From the NCBI GenBank assembly GCA_002189035.1, contig CM007989.1, forward strand, positions 2,170,001 to 2,234,000: a stretch of 64,000 nt of DNA. Direction: 5' to 3'. This DNA comes from Utricularia gibba (Eukaryota; Streptophyta; Magnoliopsida; Lamiales; Lentibulariaceae). The notes under the pieces were generated by a model. The model saw nothing but the letters and a program-made list of their open reading frames with translations, searched no databases and was not told the DNA's origin. Position 1 is the stretch's first letter, and each line of letters begins with the position of its first letter. Shown here piece by piece: positions 23,778 through 35,400 of the stretch. The position numbers and the translations under genes were made by a program.

Positions 23778-26560
23778 ATGTCTGCCTCTCCGGATACTTC
23801 TGTTGATAAGTCTTCTGATTCGTTAGACACTCAGGAAATTAAGTCCAGGGATACAAAGACTCCAGATTCTTCAGAACCCTCCCTTGGTAAATCTGAACCC
23901 GTTGCAACTTCAAAATTTTCTGTTTCTGGCATCTCAAACTGGGCAAAGAACCTCAAGATCACTCAACCCTTCGTGGGGTCCCATGAAGAATCATCATCTG
24001 GGAACTCAGCCAAGTCACCTCTTTCACGTTTTACTGGCGGGTTTGGTTTGCTGTCTCCCAAATCTTCTTCTCAATTAGAGGAGACTTCATCCGGTCCATT
24101 GTCTCCCTCACAGCCTGGTTTATTTGGAACCATAACTAAAGGATTGGTTGACACGTCTAAGAACGCAGTGAAGGCTGTGCAAGTTAAAGCTCGTCATGCT
24201 GTTTCCCAAAACAAGAGAAGATATCAGGTACCTTGCTTGCTTTTCTGCTATTTATTTTAGTCATGTCTTGGACTTTTTGATGCGGAGTTTTTCCTTGAAT
24301 TTTCATCTTATAATTATTTGTTATAGGAAGGAGGATTTGATTTAGACATGACTTACATCACCGAGAATATTATTGCCATGGGCTTCCCTTCAGGTGATAT
24401 GAGCTCTGGTCTGTTGGGCTATGTTGAGGTAGTTAGCCCTGCATTATCCATTTGAAGGTTTCCTATGTTCATTCTATAGTTTTCTAGTTTAATTTTGGTG
24501 CTGTATCAGGGACTTTATCGGAACCACATGGAAGAAGTTATCAGATTCTTTGAAACCTATCACAAGGTAATGAAGTGTCTCTCTGAACTTTCTTCCATTT
24601 CAAGCACACGTTGTTTTGAACTTTGTTGCACCTGAATCATGTAGGGAAGATACAAAGTTTACAATCTCTGTTCTGAACGGTTGTATGACGCGTCTCTATT
24701 TGAGGGGAAGGTACTAATCTTGTAGATTTGTAATGTTATGTGGATCAGAGGCTGTTTGTTTTTTTTCTTTTTTTGTGTTGAAAATGTGCTCTGGTTATCG
24801 TTTGAGATTCTTTTGGTCTTATTTGTCTACAGGTGGCTAGTTTCCCTTTTGATGACCATAACTGTCCTCCTATTCAGCTCATTATTTCATTCTGCCAAAG
24901 TGCATATTCATGGTTGAAGGAAGATATTGAAAATGTCGTAGTAGTACATTGTAAAGCTGGTATGGCAAGGACAGGGTTGATGATTTCTAGTCTTCTTCTG
25001 TATCTTAAGGTAAAAGTAATCCCAGCGTTTTCATTTTTTAAAATTAGTTCTGACTTTTTGATTTGTTTTCTGTGCTTTTAGTTCTTTCCAACTGCTGAAG
25101 AATCAATTGATTTTTACAATCAAAGACGTTGCCTTGATGGAAAGGGACTTGTTCTTCCTAGTCAGATTGTGAGTCTGATCTTTCATGTTTTTGACGCCTT
25201 GTCAAAAAATTCTTGTTCAACGTATCTGTAATTATATGATATTTACTCACAGAGATATGTCAAATACTTTGAACGGATTTTGGCATATTTCAATGGTGAA
25301 AACCAGCCTGGTCGGAGGTACGTAGTCTGATAATTATTTCACATTATTGATATCATTCATCTAGAATTAGGAACTTGCTTTAAAACTAGTACGCATAGTT
25401 TTAGTGTTATCAAAATACATGGGTGGAGTGAGAAGGCAATGTGTTGAAATAAGTGCCTGCTTCATAATTAAAATCCAAATGCAGGGTTCTCCTTAGAGGG
25501 TTTCGGCTGCGCAGATGCCCATACTGGATAAGGCCCTCTATAACTGTCTCGGACCACAATGGTCTCTTATCCCTTCTGCCTCTATTTTCTTTTTGAACAA
25601 CATCTCATTTTGAAAAATGTTCTGTTCAGGTGTTCTCTTCTCAACTAAAAAGCATCCCAGGACCAAGGATTTGTCGGTATGTTTTCCTTGCACATACTGT
25701 CTATTTCTACTCTCTTCGGGTTTTCAAGTTCAGTTTTATTGCAGCCTGAAGATTTTTGGTTTGCTGCACCTAAAAAAGGAATCGTGGTATTTGCACTTCC
25801 TGGAGAGCCCGGTCTCACAGAGTTGGCGGGTGATTTCAAAGTGCATTTTCATGATCGCCAAGGGGACTTTTATTGGTAAGATAATTTACATTTTGAATGA
25901 TTTTGGAGTTTAGTGAATGTTTATGTTTTTATCATAATCTTAATAGCTGGCTAAACACGACTATGATTGAGAACCGAAAAGTGTTGAACACAAGCGACCT
26001 TGATGGGTTCGACAAGGTAAAGAATTTATGTCCTACCATGGGGCTTATAGGACTTCTCTGAATAAGCAGTGGTTTCTCTGCAGAGAAAATTGCCGTCCCC
26101 AGGCTTTCAAGTCGAAGTTGTCCTTGTTGACTACGATCCCTCTGCTGTTTCAGCAAGACCTCCGGCTGGAACAACTACTACTTCGTCAGCGAAAAATAAT
26201 ACAACAGTTTCAGCTCCAGGTCCCAGTCCAGCAGAGGGCAACACAGTAGCCGTCAACGAACAGAGTTCAGGAAAGGAAAAACATGAGTTCTCAGGCAACA
26301 AAGTGGAGAATCTTTCAACAAAATCTGTGCTATCCGAAGTTACTGGGTCCGCAGCAACCGAAGTTGGTGTCCTTCATAGCAAGAATACGATCACAAATCC
26401 AGCAGCAGGCCAAGTTTCATCTGTTCCAAAGGAGACTCTAGATGAAGCTTCAGAAACTGCAAAGGCCAATCCAAGTGGGGAGGTGAGTGAATTCAAGGCA
26501 ATGGCAGCTGACGCATCAATCTTCTCATTTGGAGATGATGAAGATTACGAAAGCGAATGA
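23778..26560 (+). CDS. PTEN2: PTEN2-type phosphatidylinositol/protein phosphatase
   Basis: Twelve exons: 23778-24227, 24327-24428, 24510-24566, 24645-24710, 24833-25009, 25082-25168, 25253-25317, 25485-25561, 25630-25676, 25745-25875, 25947-26016 and 26084-26560. They give 601 residues with a closed frame. An acidic Ser-rich N-terminus (about 110 residues) leads to SKNAVKAVQVKARHAVSQNK, conserved in plant PTEN2. The dual-specificity phosphatase core has the P-loop HCKAGMARTG with catalytic Cys near residue 265. A C2 domain follows, then a low-complexity tail ending FKAMAADASIFSFGDDEDYE, as in Arabidopsis PTEN2a/b. The family removes the 3-phosphate of PI3P and PI(3,4,5)P3 and binds phosphatidic acid. 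The start is the first in-frame ATG; the frame opens upstream at a probable leader-intron acceptor at 23707. Confidence 0.95.
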
Positions 26561-26800
26561 ACTGCAAGTCTTTCGTCGTCGAATCATGTAAAAAGCGTAT
26601 CCTTGTGAATATGTTGTTCTTTACCTTCATGGTGGTGACCGGGATCATTGGTCTGCATTCGCTGCTCTACTGTTAGAGCAACATGCAAGGGGAGGTGGTC
26701 TCAAAGACGTGAAAAAGCACTTTATATTCACTTTATGTTCAGAAAGAACCCCATGATCAACAGGTACATAGCGTGCATCACACAATGCATATGATGCATT

Positions 26801-28228
26801 TCATTCGTTTATAAGAATGCATCTGATGGGTGAGCCCTCGGCACCAAGCAGCCTCAAGGGCAAGCAATGGACGGAATATATTCCTGGCTGGACGCCGTCG
26901 AGTTTGAGGCCTTCTACAAGGATGATATCCTGGCAGCAAACACAATGCTTAGAAACTGTCCACAAGGTTTTGCCCTCAGATTCATTGACCGACAAGATGA
27001 AAGGGAGAGAACTCTTACCCTGCCTTCAAGGAAAACAAGGTGGGATGGAATTAAATCATCGTATGCAGCAACAGACAAGTAATCGATTCCTGCAAGACAA
27101 GGAAAAACATCAGGAACTTCGCATTTTCAGTTCATCTGCAGCTCAAGATATGAATGGTTGTGAACCTTACCAACAAGTTTGATGTCGGTATTATCCCTAA
27201 GCCACTGTGCCCCATCCTTCATGAATCCAACATAACTTGTATCGAACTGCTTAATGTGCATCAGACGCCTGAAAGAGAATACCTTTATATACAATATTTC
27301 CTTCCCAATTCGAAGCCCACATTTAGCTACAGAAACATAAGCCACTCAAAGATTTCCTCTTCATGGCTGACTTAGCGCACCTCTGCAATTACCTTCTTAC
27401 AAGTTATTGATTAGGGTGGGGGAAAAGGGCATGTGAGCTTCCTTATTTCAATGTACTTTCACTTAGCTACGGAAACCGAGGAACTACCCTCGTCATGATT
27501 TCAGACGTGTGGTTACCTATCCGTGTTTAGCGTTCTGAAAAGCACTCTTTTCACGCCCTTGGGAATTTGTAGAGACTTCATAACATCAGCTGAAAGCAAT
27601 AGGAGAAGGATGAATCACAAGCTCATCTATAAGAAATGCCAAGCTGCAAAAAGGAGTTAAGAGGTATCCCAAATGCAGACCTGTTATGTTTTTGTCTCGG
27701 GGTACATCCACGAGCAATGCACGTCCTGCTTGAAATCAAGAATTACCAAGAAGATATGAAATAATCAAGAGGAGGACAATTACTCATACTGTTGATACCA
27801 TTCAGAACATCAAGGTCAAGCGTATCGACATCGAACCCAGCATCGAAGTAATGATCGAAGACGTGCCCAGGCGCATCGACGTGGGTTCCAGTGTGAGTAG
27901 GAAGCTTCATCTCAGAGTTGTTAGCCAGCGATCCGTTCTTCATGCTATGCGGAAGCCAGAGGAAGCGACCAACTCCATCCGACGAACCCCACGAAGGCAT
28001 ATCTGGATGATAACGATGGCTGATGTCAATGATTCTTCCGCCGCCGTATACCTCTCGCCGTACCGGTAACACTTCATCACTCGACGCATAACAAGAGGAT
28101 GCCTCCGGAAGATCCAGGCCGTACGGCGGCGGATATGCTGCGTCGGAGTCTGAGAAAACCAGTGGAGCCACCACTCCCAGAAGCAGGAACTGTATGCAAG
28201 GAAGACGGAGCTTTTTCGACATCACCAT
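26801..28228 (-). CDS. Secreted cyclase-family protein (kynurenine-formamidase-like fold)
   Basis: Six exons: 28228-27799, 27725-27681, 27589-27517, 27268-27171, 27089-27019 and 26929-26801, giving 281 residues in a closed frame. A signal peptide (about residues 1-27) is followed by the cyclase fold: [18 protein letters not shown], then the metal-binding motif [25 protein letters not shown], and near the end [20 protein letters not shown] and [15 protein letters not shown]. This matches the plant cyclase family of Arabidopsis (CYCLASE1/2-like), thought to act in the secretory pathway or apoplast and linked to programmed cell death; substrate unknown. The gene converges on the PTEN2-type gene (240 bp apart) and diverges from the LRR gene. 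Confidence 0.9.
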
Positions 28229-28568
28229 CGTCGAAGAATGGAGAGGTCCATGCCGCACCTGTCAGAAACTTTCTTAAATTTTCTGATACGTCCTTACATT
28301 TTCTTTTCTATTCAATATCACCCCCAGCAAATTTTTGTTTCTGAAAATTTTCTTTTTGCAGCTTTTCTTTCCAATGATAAGACTCCACGTGGCACCATTT
28401 TTCTGTAAAATACCTTTAACAGAATTATGATATTTTATCACAAAATACATTTTTTAATCAATATCTTGTTAATACATTAAAAATAAAAGTTTTTTATTTT
28501 ATAATTTCCAACTGAATTACAAAACTCAGAAAAAAAAGGTTCTTTTCGCCGAGTCCTGGGTTCTCACC

Positions 28569-29726
28569 ATGCCTCCCGGTGCTCTCTGTATCGTCGCCTT
28601 CTTCTTCCTTCTCTGCACCCTTCATCTCCCGATCACCTCCGCCGCCGCTTTGCCGTCGGATGTTCGCGCTCTCCGTGCCTTCAAATTTGCGATCAAACCG
28701 TCATCGATCCCGGCGGCGTCCTGCCTCGCCACCTGGAACTTCTCGACTGACCCATGCGCCGTCCCTAGGACCACCGCGTTCACCTGCGGTGTTGTCTGCT
28801 CCACCGGTGGCGTCGTTCAGCTCACCCTCGATTCTCAGGGATACTCCGGCGAGCTTACTCCGTTGATCTCCGAGGTCACTCAACTCGTTGCCCTGGACAT
28901 CAGCAACAACAATTTCCACGGCTCGATTCCGTCTACTCTTTCTCTACTTCCCAATCTAAGAACCTTAATTCTCACTGGAAACTCATTCTCCGGTTCGATT
29001 CCGCCGTCGATCGCAACCATAAGATCGCTCGATTCTCTTGATCTGTCACGCAACTCTCTGAATAGCAACGTCCCGGAAATGGAATCACTCACAGGATTAA
29101 CAAGATTGGATTTAAGCTACAACAATCTAAGCGGCCAACTTCCGAAACTTCCCCTGAATCTCGAAGAACTCGCTCTCAAATCCAATTCACTCTCGGCGCC
29201 GCTGCTGAAATCCTCATTGAATGGGCTAATTCATCTCATGGTTTTGGAACTCAGCGACAACAATTTCACAGGGAGATTGGACTCCTGGCTCTTCCTCCTC
29301 CCTTCTCTACAGCAACTTGATTTAGCCAGAAACTCCTTCAATTCAATCGCCGTCGCGTCGCCGCCGCCCAATTCCAACTCCCAGTTGGTGGCAGTGGATC
29401 TGGGGTACAACAAAATCAAGGGGCTCTTACCGGAGAATTTCGCGGAGTACCCAATGATGAGATCTCTGGCTTTACGATACAACTTTTTTCGTGGCCCAAT
29501 TCCGAGAAAGTACGGGAAAAAGGCCACCCCATTCAAGAGATTGTACCTTGACGGGAATTACCTGAATGGTTCGCCGCCGGCAGAGTTCTTCAACGGCGAG
29601 GCAGCAGTCGCCGGCAGCCTTGGGGACAACTGCCTCCGGGAGTGCCCCTTGTCATCGGAGCTCTGCTTGAAGCCTCAGAAACCGGTCAAAATGTGCCAGC
29701 AGGCATATGGTGGGGCACAATATTGA
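28569..29726 (+). CDS. Secreted leucine-rich-repeat protein without kinase or membrane anchor
   Basis: Intronless frame of 385 residues from the first ATG. Residues 1-26 form a signal peptide. An N-terminal cap with Cys pairs around STDPCAVPRT and FTCGVVC precedes about ten plant-type LRRs, such as LVALDISNNNFHGSIPSTL and LTRLDLSYNNLSGQLPKL. After the last repeat the chain ends with a short Cys-rich tail (NCLRECPLSSELC, then MCQQAYGG) and a stop; there is no transmembrane segment or kinase. It belongs with plant receptor-like or LRR extracellular proteins and probably works in the wall or with a co-receptor; no ligand can be named. Codon use is GC-rich at third positions near the 5' end, common for intronless plant genes. 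Confidence 0.85.
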   Translation: MPPGALCIVAFFFLLCTLHLPITSAAALPSDVRALRAFKFAIKPSSIPAASCLATWNFSTDPCAVPRTTAFTCGVVCSTGGVVQLTLDSQGYSGELTPLISEVTQLVALDISNNNFHGSIPSTLSLLPNLRTLILTGNSFSGSIPPSIATIRSLDSLDLSRNSLNSNVPEMESLTGLTRLDLSYNNLSGQLPKLPLNLEELALKSNSLSAPLLKSSLNGLIHLMVLELSDNNFTGRLDSWLFLLPSLQQLDLARNSFNSIAVASPPPNSNSQLVAVDLGYNKIKGLLPENFAEYPMMRSLALRYNFFRGPIPRKYGKKATPFKRLYLDGNYLNGSPPAEFFNGEAAVAGSLGDNCLRECPLSSELCLKPQKPVKMCQQAYGGAQY

Positions 29727-30116
29727 TTTTTAGTGCTGTCGGTGCCCATCTCCGGGGATTCACCCATGTGCTGCACTTGATGTAGTCTATCTTTCACACA
29801 GGGTGAGCAAAAACCCAATTCATCAAGAATTTTGAGGGTGTTACAGAATTTGTTCACACAACGAAGCAATTAGTTCACGCAGATGAAGATACTGCACCTG
29901 CAACTGCGCACCTGGACCACATGGAGATGAGCATCCAGGGCTCTTCTTACTCCCTTCAGCATCATGGGATGGCTCACATGATGGCAATTTGGATAACCAA
30001 ACATACAGCAGACTAAGTGTCATTTAGCGCATTGCAAGTCCCGGTGCGACAATGCGTCATGGCTGGACTGAAAGGCTGATCAAGGGGAAGGTCTTATCTC
30101 ATGAATGTCTTGATAC
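29727..30116. other. Convergent spacer between the LRR and PPR genes
   Basis: 390 bp holding both 3' UTRs. Short open frames on the minus strand show no family resemblance. Nothing else seen. Confidence 0.5.
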
Positions 30117-31829
30117 TTATCCTTTAGGTACAGCTTTCGCGGCCCCAGCCAAGATGGGTACCAATTCCTCGACTCGCTGCTTCTCTTTGTGCATACCTTT
30201 CTGCGTCAGCCGTTCAATGAGAATGTCATATGTGCAAGCCATTGGGACAAATCCCTTGGAAACCGATTCTTCAAACAAGGAACATGCGACTTTTAGTTTC
30301 CCCTTCCGACACAGTCTGTTGATCAGGAGGGAATAAAGTCCAAGGTCAAGACTGACATTATTATCAAACATGTGTCTCAACAGAGACGAAAGCACCTTCA
30401 TTCTTCCCAATCTGCAGCACATTTTCAGTAGCGGAACATAAGTATTGCTATCCGGTTTGTACCCATTTTCTTCCATTTTCTTGAGCAGGCTCAAAGCTTT
30501 CACCTCTTGCGAGTTCTGGGCAGCAATGGAGATAAGTGTGTTGTAAGTCGAAACAACTGGGGAGACGCCCTGCTTTGCCATGTCCTCAAAGACGGTATGA
30601 GAGTCTTTTAGCCTACCAGATTTGCTCAGAGCAAGAATGAAAACATCATAAAATGAAGCATCTGGCAAGCAATTATCTTTTTTCATCTTCTCATACACTC
30701 CCATGGCTTTGTCCATCTCTTTTGCTTTTGCCAAAGCTTTCATCACGATTGTGAAAGTCACTACACTGGGACGACAACCTTTCCTTTCCATTTCCTCAAG
30801 AGTATCACTGGTTTTGCGAAAATCTTTGTCACGGCAGTAGGCCTCGATAAAACATGTGTATGTATATGAAGTGGGCCTAAATCCATGTTTCTTCATCTGA
30901 TCAACAGTCCTTGAAGCCTTATCAAGCTGCCTTGATTTGCACCAGCCATGTACTAGCACATTGTAACTGTCTGAGTTCGGAGGAATGACATCCTTAAATT
31001 CTGAAAGCACACTTTCCGCATTCTCAACACTCCCCTGCTTCACCAATGCATCCATTAGCCTATTCAGGGAAAATATATCCTTTTTCACCCCGAACAGTTC
31101 TATGTTCTTGAATGCCATGATTGCTTCCTCATACTTGCCCGCCTTCGCGAGACGCCTCATGATTATAGTCATTGTGTCCAGAGAGACATATCCTCCCAGA
31201 AATTTCATCTCTTCAACCAGTTCCCACATGACGTCAAACTTCCTAGTCTTCCCCAAATTATCAACCATCAGGTTGCACAATTCGGGAGAATGAACAAAAC
31301 CCTTCCTCAACTGAGCCCACTTGAAAAACCCATATGCTGATATCCACTCAAAACTGTATCTCCGCAGCACTTGCTCTACCAAACAGTGAGAAACATTTGC
31401 ATCACAACTACTCAAGGCGTCCACCACAAGTCTTGGGGATTCAAACTTGTTCATTAAAATCCTAGACACCTTATCAATATCACTCTCAGCAATCTCATGA
31501 TCTCTGCTTTTCGTATCCAGACACTGACCTTGGATCTTGGGATTCCGAATCCAATAAGATACCGAAGGGGGGATGAAGTCATCCGTTTGATCGTTCGAAC
31601 AACTTACCCCACCCGAATCCTGAACCCAATCCGGAATCGCAGCCGACTCCTCAGCGATAGACGGGTTTCTAAACTCGGGGGCGTGGGTGCCTGAGCAAAA
31701 AGTGGCGCGCAGTTGAGGGCTAAATTGATTAACGTGACTACAGAGGCGAGCTCGTGGTTGGGACAAAAGATAACCATTCCTGAAATTTGCAACCATTCTT
31801 CTCCCATAAAGCATGGCCATGGGGAGCAT
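30117..31829 (-). CDS. P-class pentatricopeptide repeat protein, probably mitochondrial
   Basis: Intronless frame of 570 residues from the first in-frame ATG (31829); ATGs at 31820 and 31814 are also possible. The N-terminus is Arg- and Ser-rich (RRMVANFRNGYLLSQPRARL), like a mitochondrial presequence. From about residue 175 to the end about ten 35-residue PPR motifs follow in plain P-type order, for example SYNVLVHGWCKSRQLDKA and TFTIVMKALAKAKEMDKAM. There is no E, DYW or SMR domain. Overall it resembles Arabidopsis At3g22670-type proteins. Such proteins bind organelle RNA to guide processing, splicing or stability; the target RNA cannot be named from sequence. Confidence 0.9.
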   Translation of the reverse strand: MLPMAMLYGRRMVANFRNGYLLSQPRARLCSHVNQFSPQLRATFCSGTHAPEFRNPSIAEESAAIPDWVQDSGGVSCSNDQTDDFIPPSVSYWIRNPKIQGQCLDTKSRDHEIAESDIDKVSRILMNKFESPRLVVDALSSCDANVSHCLVEQVLRRYSFEWISAYGFFKWAQLRKGFVHSPELCNLMVDNLGKTRKFDVMWELVEEMKFLGGYVSLDTMTIIMRRLAKAGKYEEAIMAFKNIELFGVKKDIFSLNRLMDALVKQGSVENAESVLSEFKDVIPPNSDSYNVLVHGWCKSRQLDKASRTVDQMKKHGFRPTSYTYTCFIEAYCRDKDFRKTSDTLEEMERKGCRPSVVTFTIVMKALAKAKEMDKAMGVYEKMKKDNCLPDASFYDVFILALSKSGRLKDSHTVFEDMAKQGVSPVVSTYNTLISIAAQNSQEVKALSLLKKMEENGYKPDSNTYVPLLKMCCRLGRMKVLSSLLRHMFDNNVSLDLGLYSLLINRLCRKGKLKVACSLFEESVSKGFVPMACTYDILIERLTQKGMHKEKQRVEELVPILAGAAKAVPKG

Positions 31830-32109
31830 AGCAATGGCAAATCCGAAGCTGAAAATCAGAACCTGCTGCAGCCAAATCACTATGGAACGAAACTCCAAAA
31901 ACCTAAAAGGAGATAAAATGTGCCGATAAGAATGAAATCACTTGGAATAAACATGAAACTACTACCCTTAAATCATCTGACTCTTCACACACATACTGCT
32001 AACATCTGACAGCAAGCCATTGGGTGAACTGACAGAAGACGAACTCGAACGATGCTAGTAGGAAGAACGAATTTGAAGAACAGAGTGCAGGAGGAGAAAA
32101 ATTGACCAA

Positions 32110-32144
32110 AGCCCATTGTTTTGGGCCAGAGCATCAAAAGCCCA
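32110..32144. promoter_or_regulatory. Site II cluster in the PPR/BGAL17 divergent spacer
   Basis: Within the 660 bp between the divergent starts at 31829 and 32490 are AGCCCA at 32110-32115, TGGGCC at 32122-32127 and AGCCCA at 32139-32144. Site II words (TGGGCC/T) in close array are typical of promoters of plant mitochondrial and ribosomal genes. Assignment to the PPR gene is likeliest. Confidence 0.45.
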
Positions 32145-32489
32145 TGAACTTAATTTTTAAGCTATAACTATGAATATTTCAAAATCTTTTTGATAATTTT
32201 GATATAAAATTTTGCTTGTTAAATTAAAAAAATAAATCATATATTTAATTTCAACATGCGAATGTGGTCTATTATTCATCACAACATAAGACAAATGGAT
32301 TTTCACCGGCTCCTCCATCTTCTTCTTTTTAATTATCGTACGCCTTGATTGCTTTTCTCCAGATTCAGTTCCACTCCGGCGATCCATCTCAATACGTTCC
32401 TCAACATAAAAGACAAGAAGGCTCAAGCTACGAGTTTGGTGTTGTTGGAAACTGAATCAGAGAGGCGAAGAGGGAGTCCTGTAGGCAAG

Positions 32490-35400
32490 ATGGAAAGAAG
32501 GCCATGTCTGCTGAAAAAGGCTGCACTGATGTTTATCTTCTCAGTATATCTCTTGGTTTCGACAGCCCTAGCATCGTTGTCTTCAATGTCACAGGATTCT
32601 CGGACACTTAATGTATCTAGAGTAAGTCGTGTACGAACTGGCAGCATTTTCTTGAACAACTGAAAAGATTTTCTGGAACAGTGGATGCCGAGGATTCTTA
32701 AAACTCATGTGTATCCGTGGATAGTTACAGGATTCGTGTTTAGGGTTTTCTTGTATTGTGTTGATGAATGAATGGGGTTATGTACGACTAAGAAAGATTT
32801 GATTTTCTTTCGGATATTGAACTTTTGGTTTTTTTTTGTGTGTGTTTTGACAGGGAAATAGTAGGAAGTTTATAATAGAGAACAACATGTTTTGGAAGGA
32901 TAAGGAGCCATTTAGGATTATTGGAGGAGATTTACATTACTTTAGAGTACATCCTGAGGTACGCTTTTGTTACTTCCCATCATAGATTCATTGGAATCCA
33001 TGTTTTAGAATCGGTTCGAAATATAAGGAAAACGTGTGTGTTACAATTTTTACAAAGTGATACAATGAACCTTGAACTATAATATTGTGATATTGATTAT
33101 AAAATTTTGTTGGTGTTTCGGGATGGGGACACTCCCTATTAGTACTGGGAAGATAGATTGCTGAGAGCTAAGGCCTTGGGCTTGAACACAATTCAAACAT
33201 ATGTACCTTGGAACCTACACGAGCCAAGACAAGGTGATTGGGTGTTTAAGGGGTTTGCGGATATCATTCATTTTCTTAAACTATGCCAGAAGCTGGATTT
33301 GCTGGTGATGCTGCGACCAGGGCCTTATATTTGTGGAGGTCAGCGTAATTTTCATGTACATAAAACGTAATTTTGATCACATTCATGATTTTCGTCCCAC
33401 ATTAAGCATGATGATCCTAAATCAGCCAAGGGCCCTTCCCCAGTTGAGTTCATGGATCTGTGTGTGGTCCTCAAAACAAAAACTGTTTGAGTTACAAATT
33501 CCAATCACCTTTTTGTTGTCACTTTTGATGGTAGAGTGGGATTTTGGTGGCTTTCCCGCGTGGTTGCTCTCCAAAGATCCTCCCATTAGACTCCGGTCTT
33601 CAGACCCTGCCTTTCTTGCCTTGGTAAGCTTTTTAAAATTGCAAGAACCATATACTTCAAGAATGACATGCTTTCTGTTCCGTGGTATATCATACAGGTG
33701 AAGGAGTGGTGGGACATCCTCCTTCCAAAAATACAACCTTTTCTATACAGTAGCGGAGGCCCCATTATAATGGTCCAGGTGTGCCTAAACAACAGCAATA
33801 CATTGAAATGGATAGAAATATAATAATTTTTTATCGACTCTGGGTGGGGAATGCCTGGCAGATTGAGAATGAATTTGGTTCATTTGGGGATGACAAAGGT
33901 TACCTCCATTATTTGGCCATGCTAGCACGAAGGCACCTTGGAAATGATGTGATATTGTAAGTTGAGGGCGCGAAGGTTTCTTTCTTTTTTTTTTTTTTTA
34001 AGTTGATACAAAGCCTGTCTTTTCATATCTAATTGAAAATCTTGTTTCAGGTACACAACTGATGGAGGAACTCGACAAACACTTGAGAAAGGAACCATCC
34101 CCGGTGATGATGTTTTTTCAGGTTTCAGAACCACTACCTATTCGTTATGCATAAGTCCAAATTGGCCTATCTCATTCTTTCCAATATTTCATGTGCCTTT
34201 TGAAGCTGTCGACTTCACAACCGGGGATGATCCATGGCCCATTTTCCAGTTGCAGAAGGAGTTCAATGCACCTGGAAAATCACCACCTCTCTCATCGTCT
34301 GTATATTATTTTATTGCAATGCATCTGCTACTCAGAACATAATACTTTCACAATCTATAGTGAGTTCTACACTGGTTGGCTTACACACTGGGGAGAGAAG
34401 ATTGCTAGTACTGATGCAAACTTCACAGCCAGTTACCTGGAGAAGATTTTGGCAAATAACGGTTCTGCTGTCCTCTATGTATGCATTTATATTTTCTTAT
34501 TGAATATGACTACCTCTGTATTAGATTACTTGTGCTGCCATCTAGATGGCGCATGGTGGCACAAACTTCGGGATGTTTAGTGGTGCTAATACAGGAGATA
34601 ATGAATCAGACTACAAACCTGATCTTACATCTTATGACTATGTGAGTGCGGTTACATAATAATGATGACTCCTCAGATGTGCAACATTTATAAACTGATC
34701 TTATTCAATTCTGCTTCCTTATTGTTCTGCAATTTCTCTCTAGGATGCACCAATTCGAGAATCTGGTGATGTTCACAATGAAAAGTACAAAGGTGGACCC
34801 ATCAGACCTTAGATGCTTCATAGGCAATACTGAAGTTTTTCTTGATTTCGTTTCAGTTAAATAATTTGCTTTCAGCCATTCGGAAGATAATCAGCAAGTA
34901 TTCTGGAGAGTCCCTTGTTCCCATTCCACATGATAATGAAAAGATATCATATGGGAAGATTAAGCTTGAAAAAAGATCATTTTTATTTGATCTGATCAGC
35001 AACTCTGAGGGTCAAGTTTTTCACTCAGAAAATCCAGTCCCCATGGAACTCATGGGACAGGTAAGAAAAATGGAAGAGTTTCAAAGCTTATGCTTTGTTT
35101 AAAGCTCTTGAGGGTTTTTCTCTTTTCATGACTCCTGAATCCCGTGAGACTTTTAAGCAATTCCAATTTTTTCTTTTTTTTAAGGCAATGTGATTTTAAT
35201 TTCTATGATTTTCAATTCCATTTCTCAGATGTTTGGCTTTGTGCTGTACTCCTCTAAGTACTCTCAAACGAGCAACGGGAGTACACTGTATGTGCCGAAG
35301 GTCAGCTGCTTGCATCTGCATTAAACCTAATATATCTTCTTCCTGCTGTCTAATTTCCCAGATAATTATTCGTTTTAGGTTCATGATAGAGCCCAAGTGT

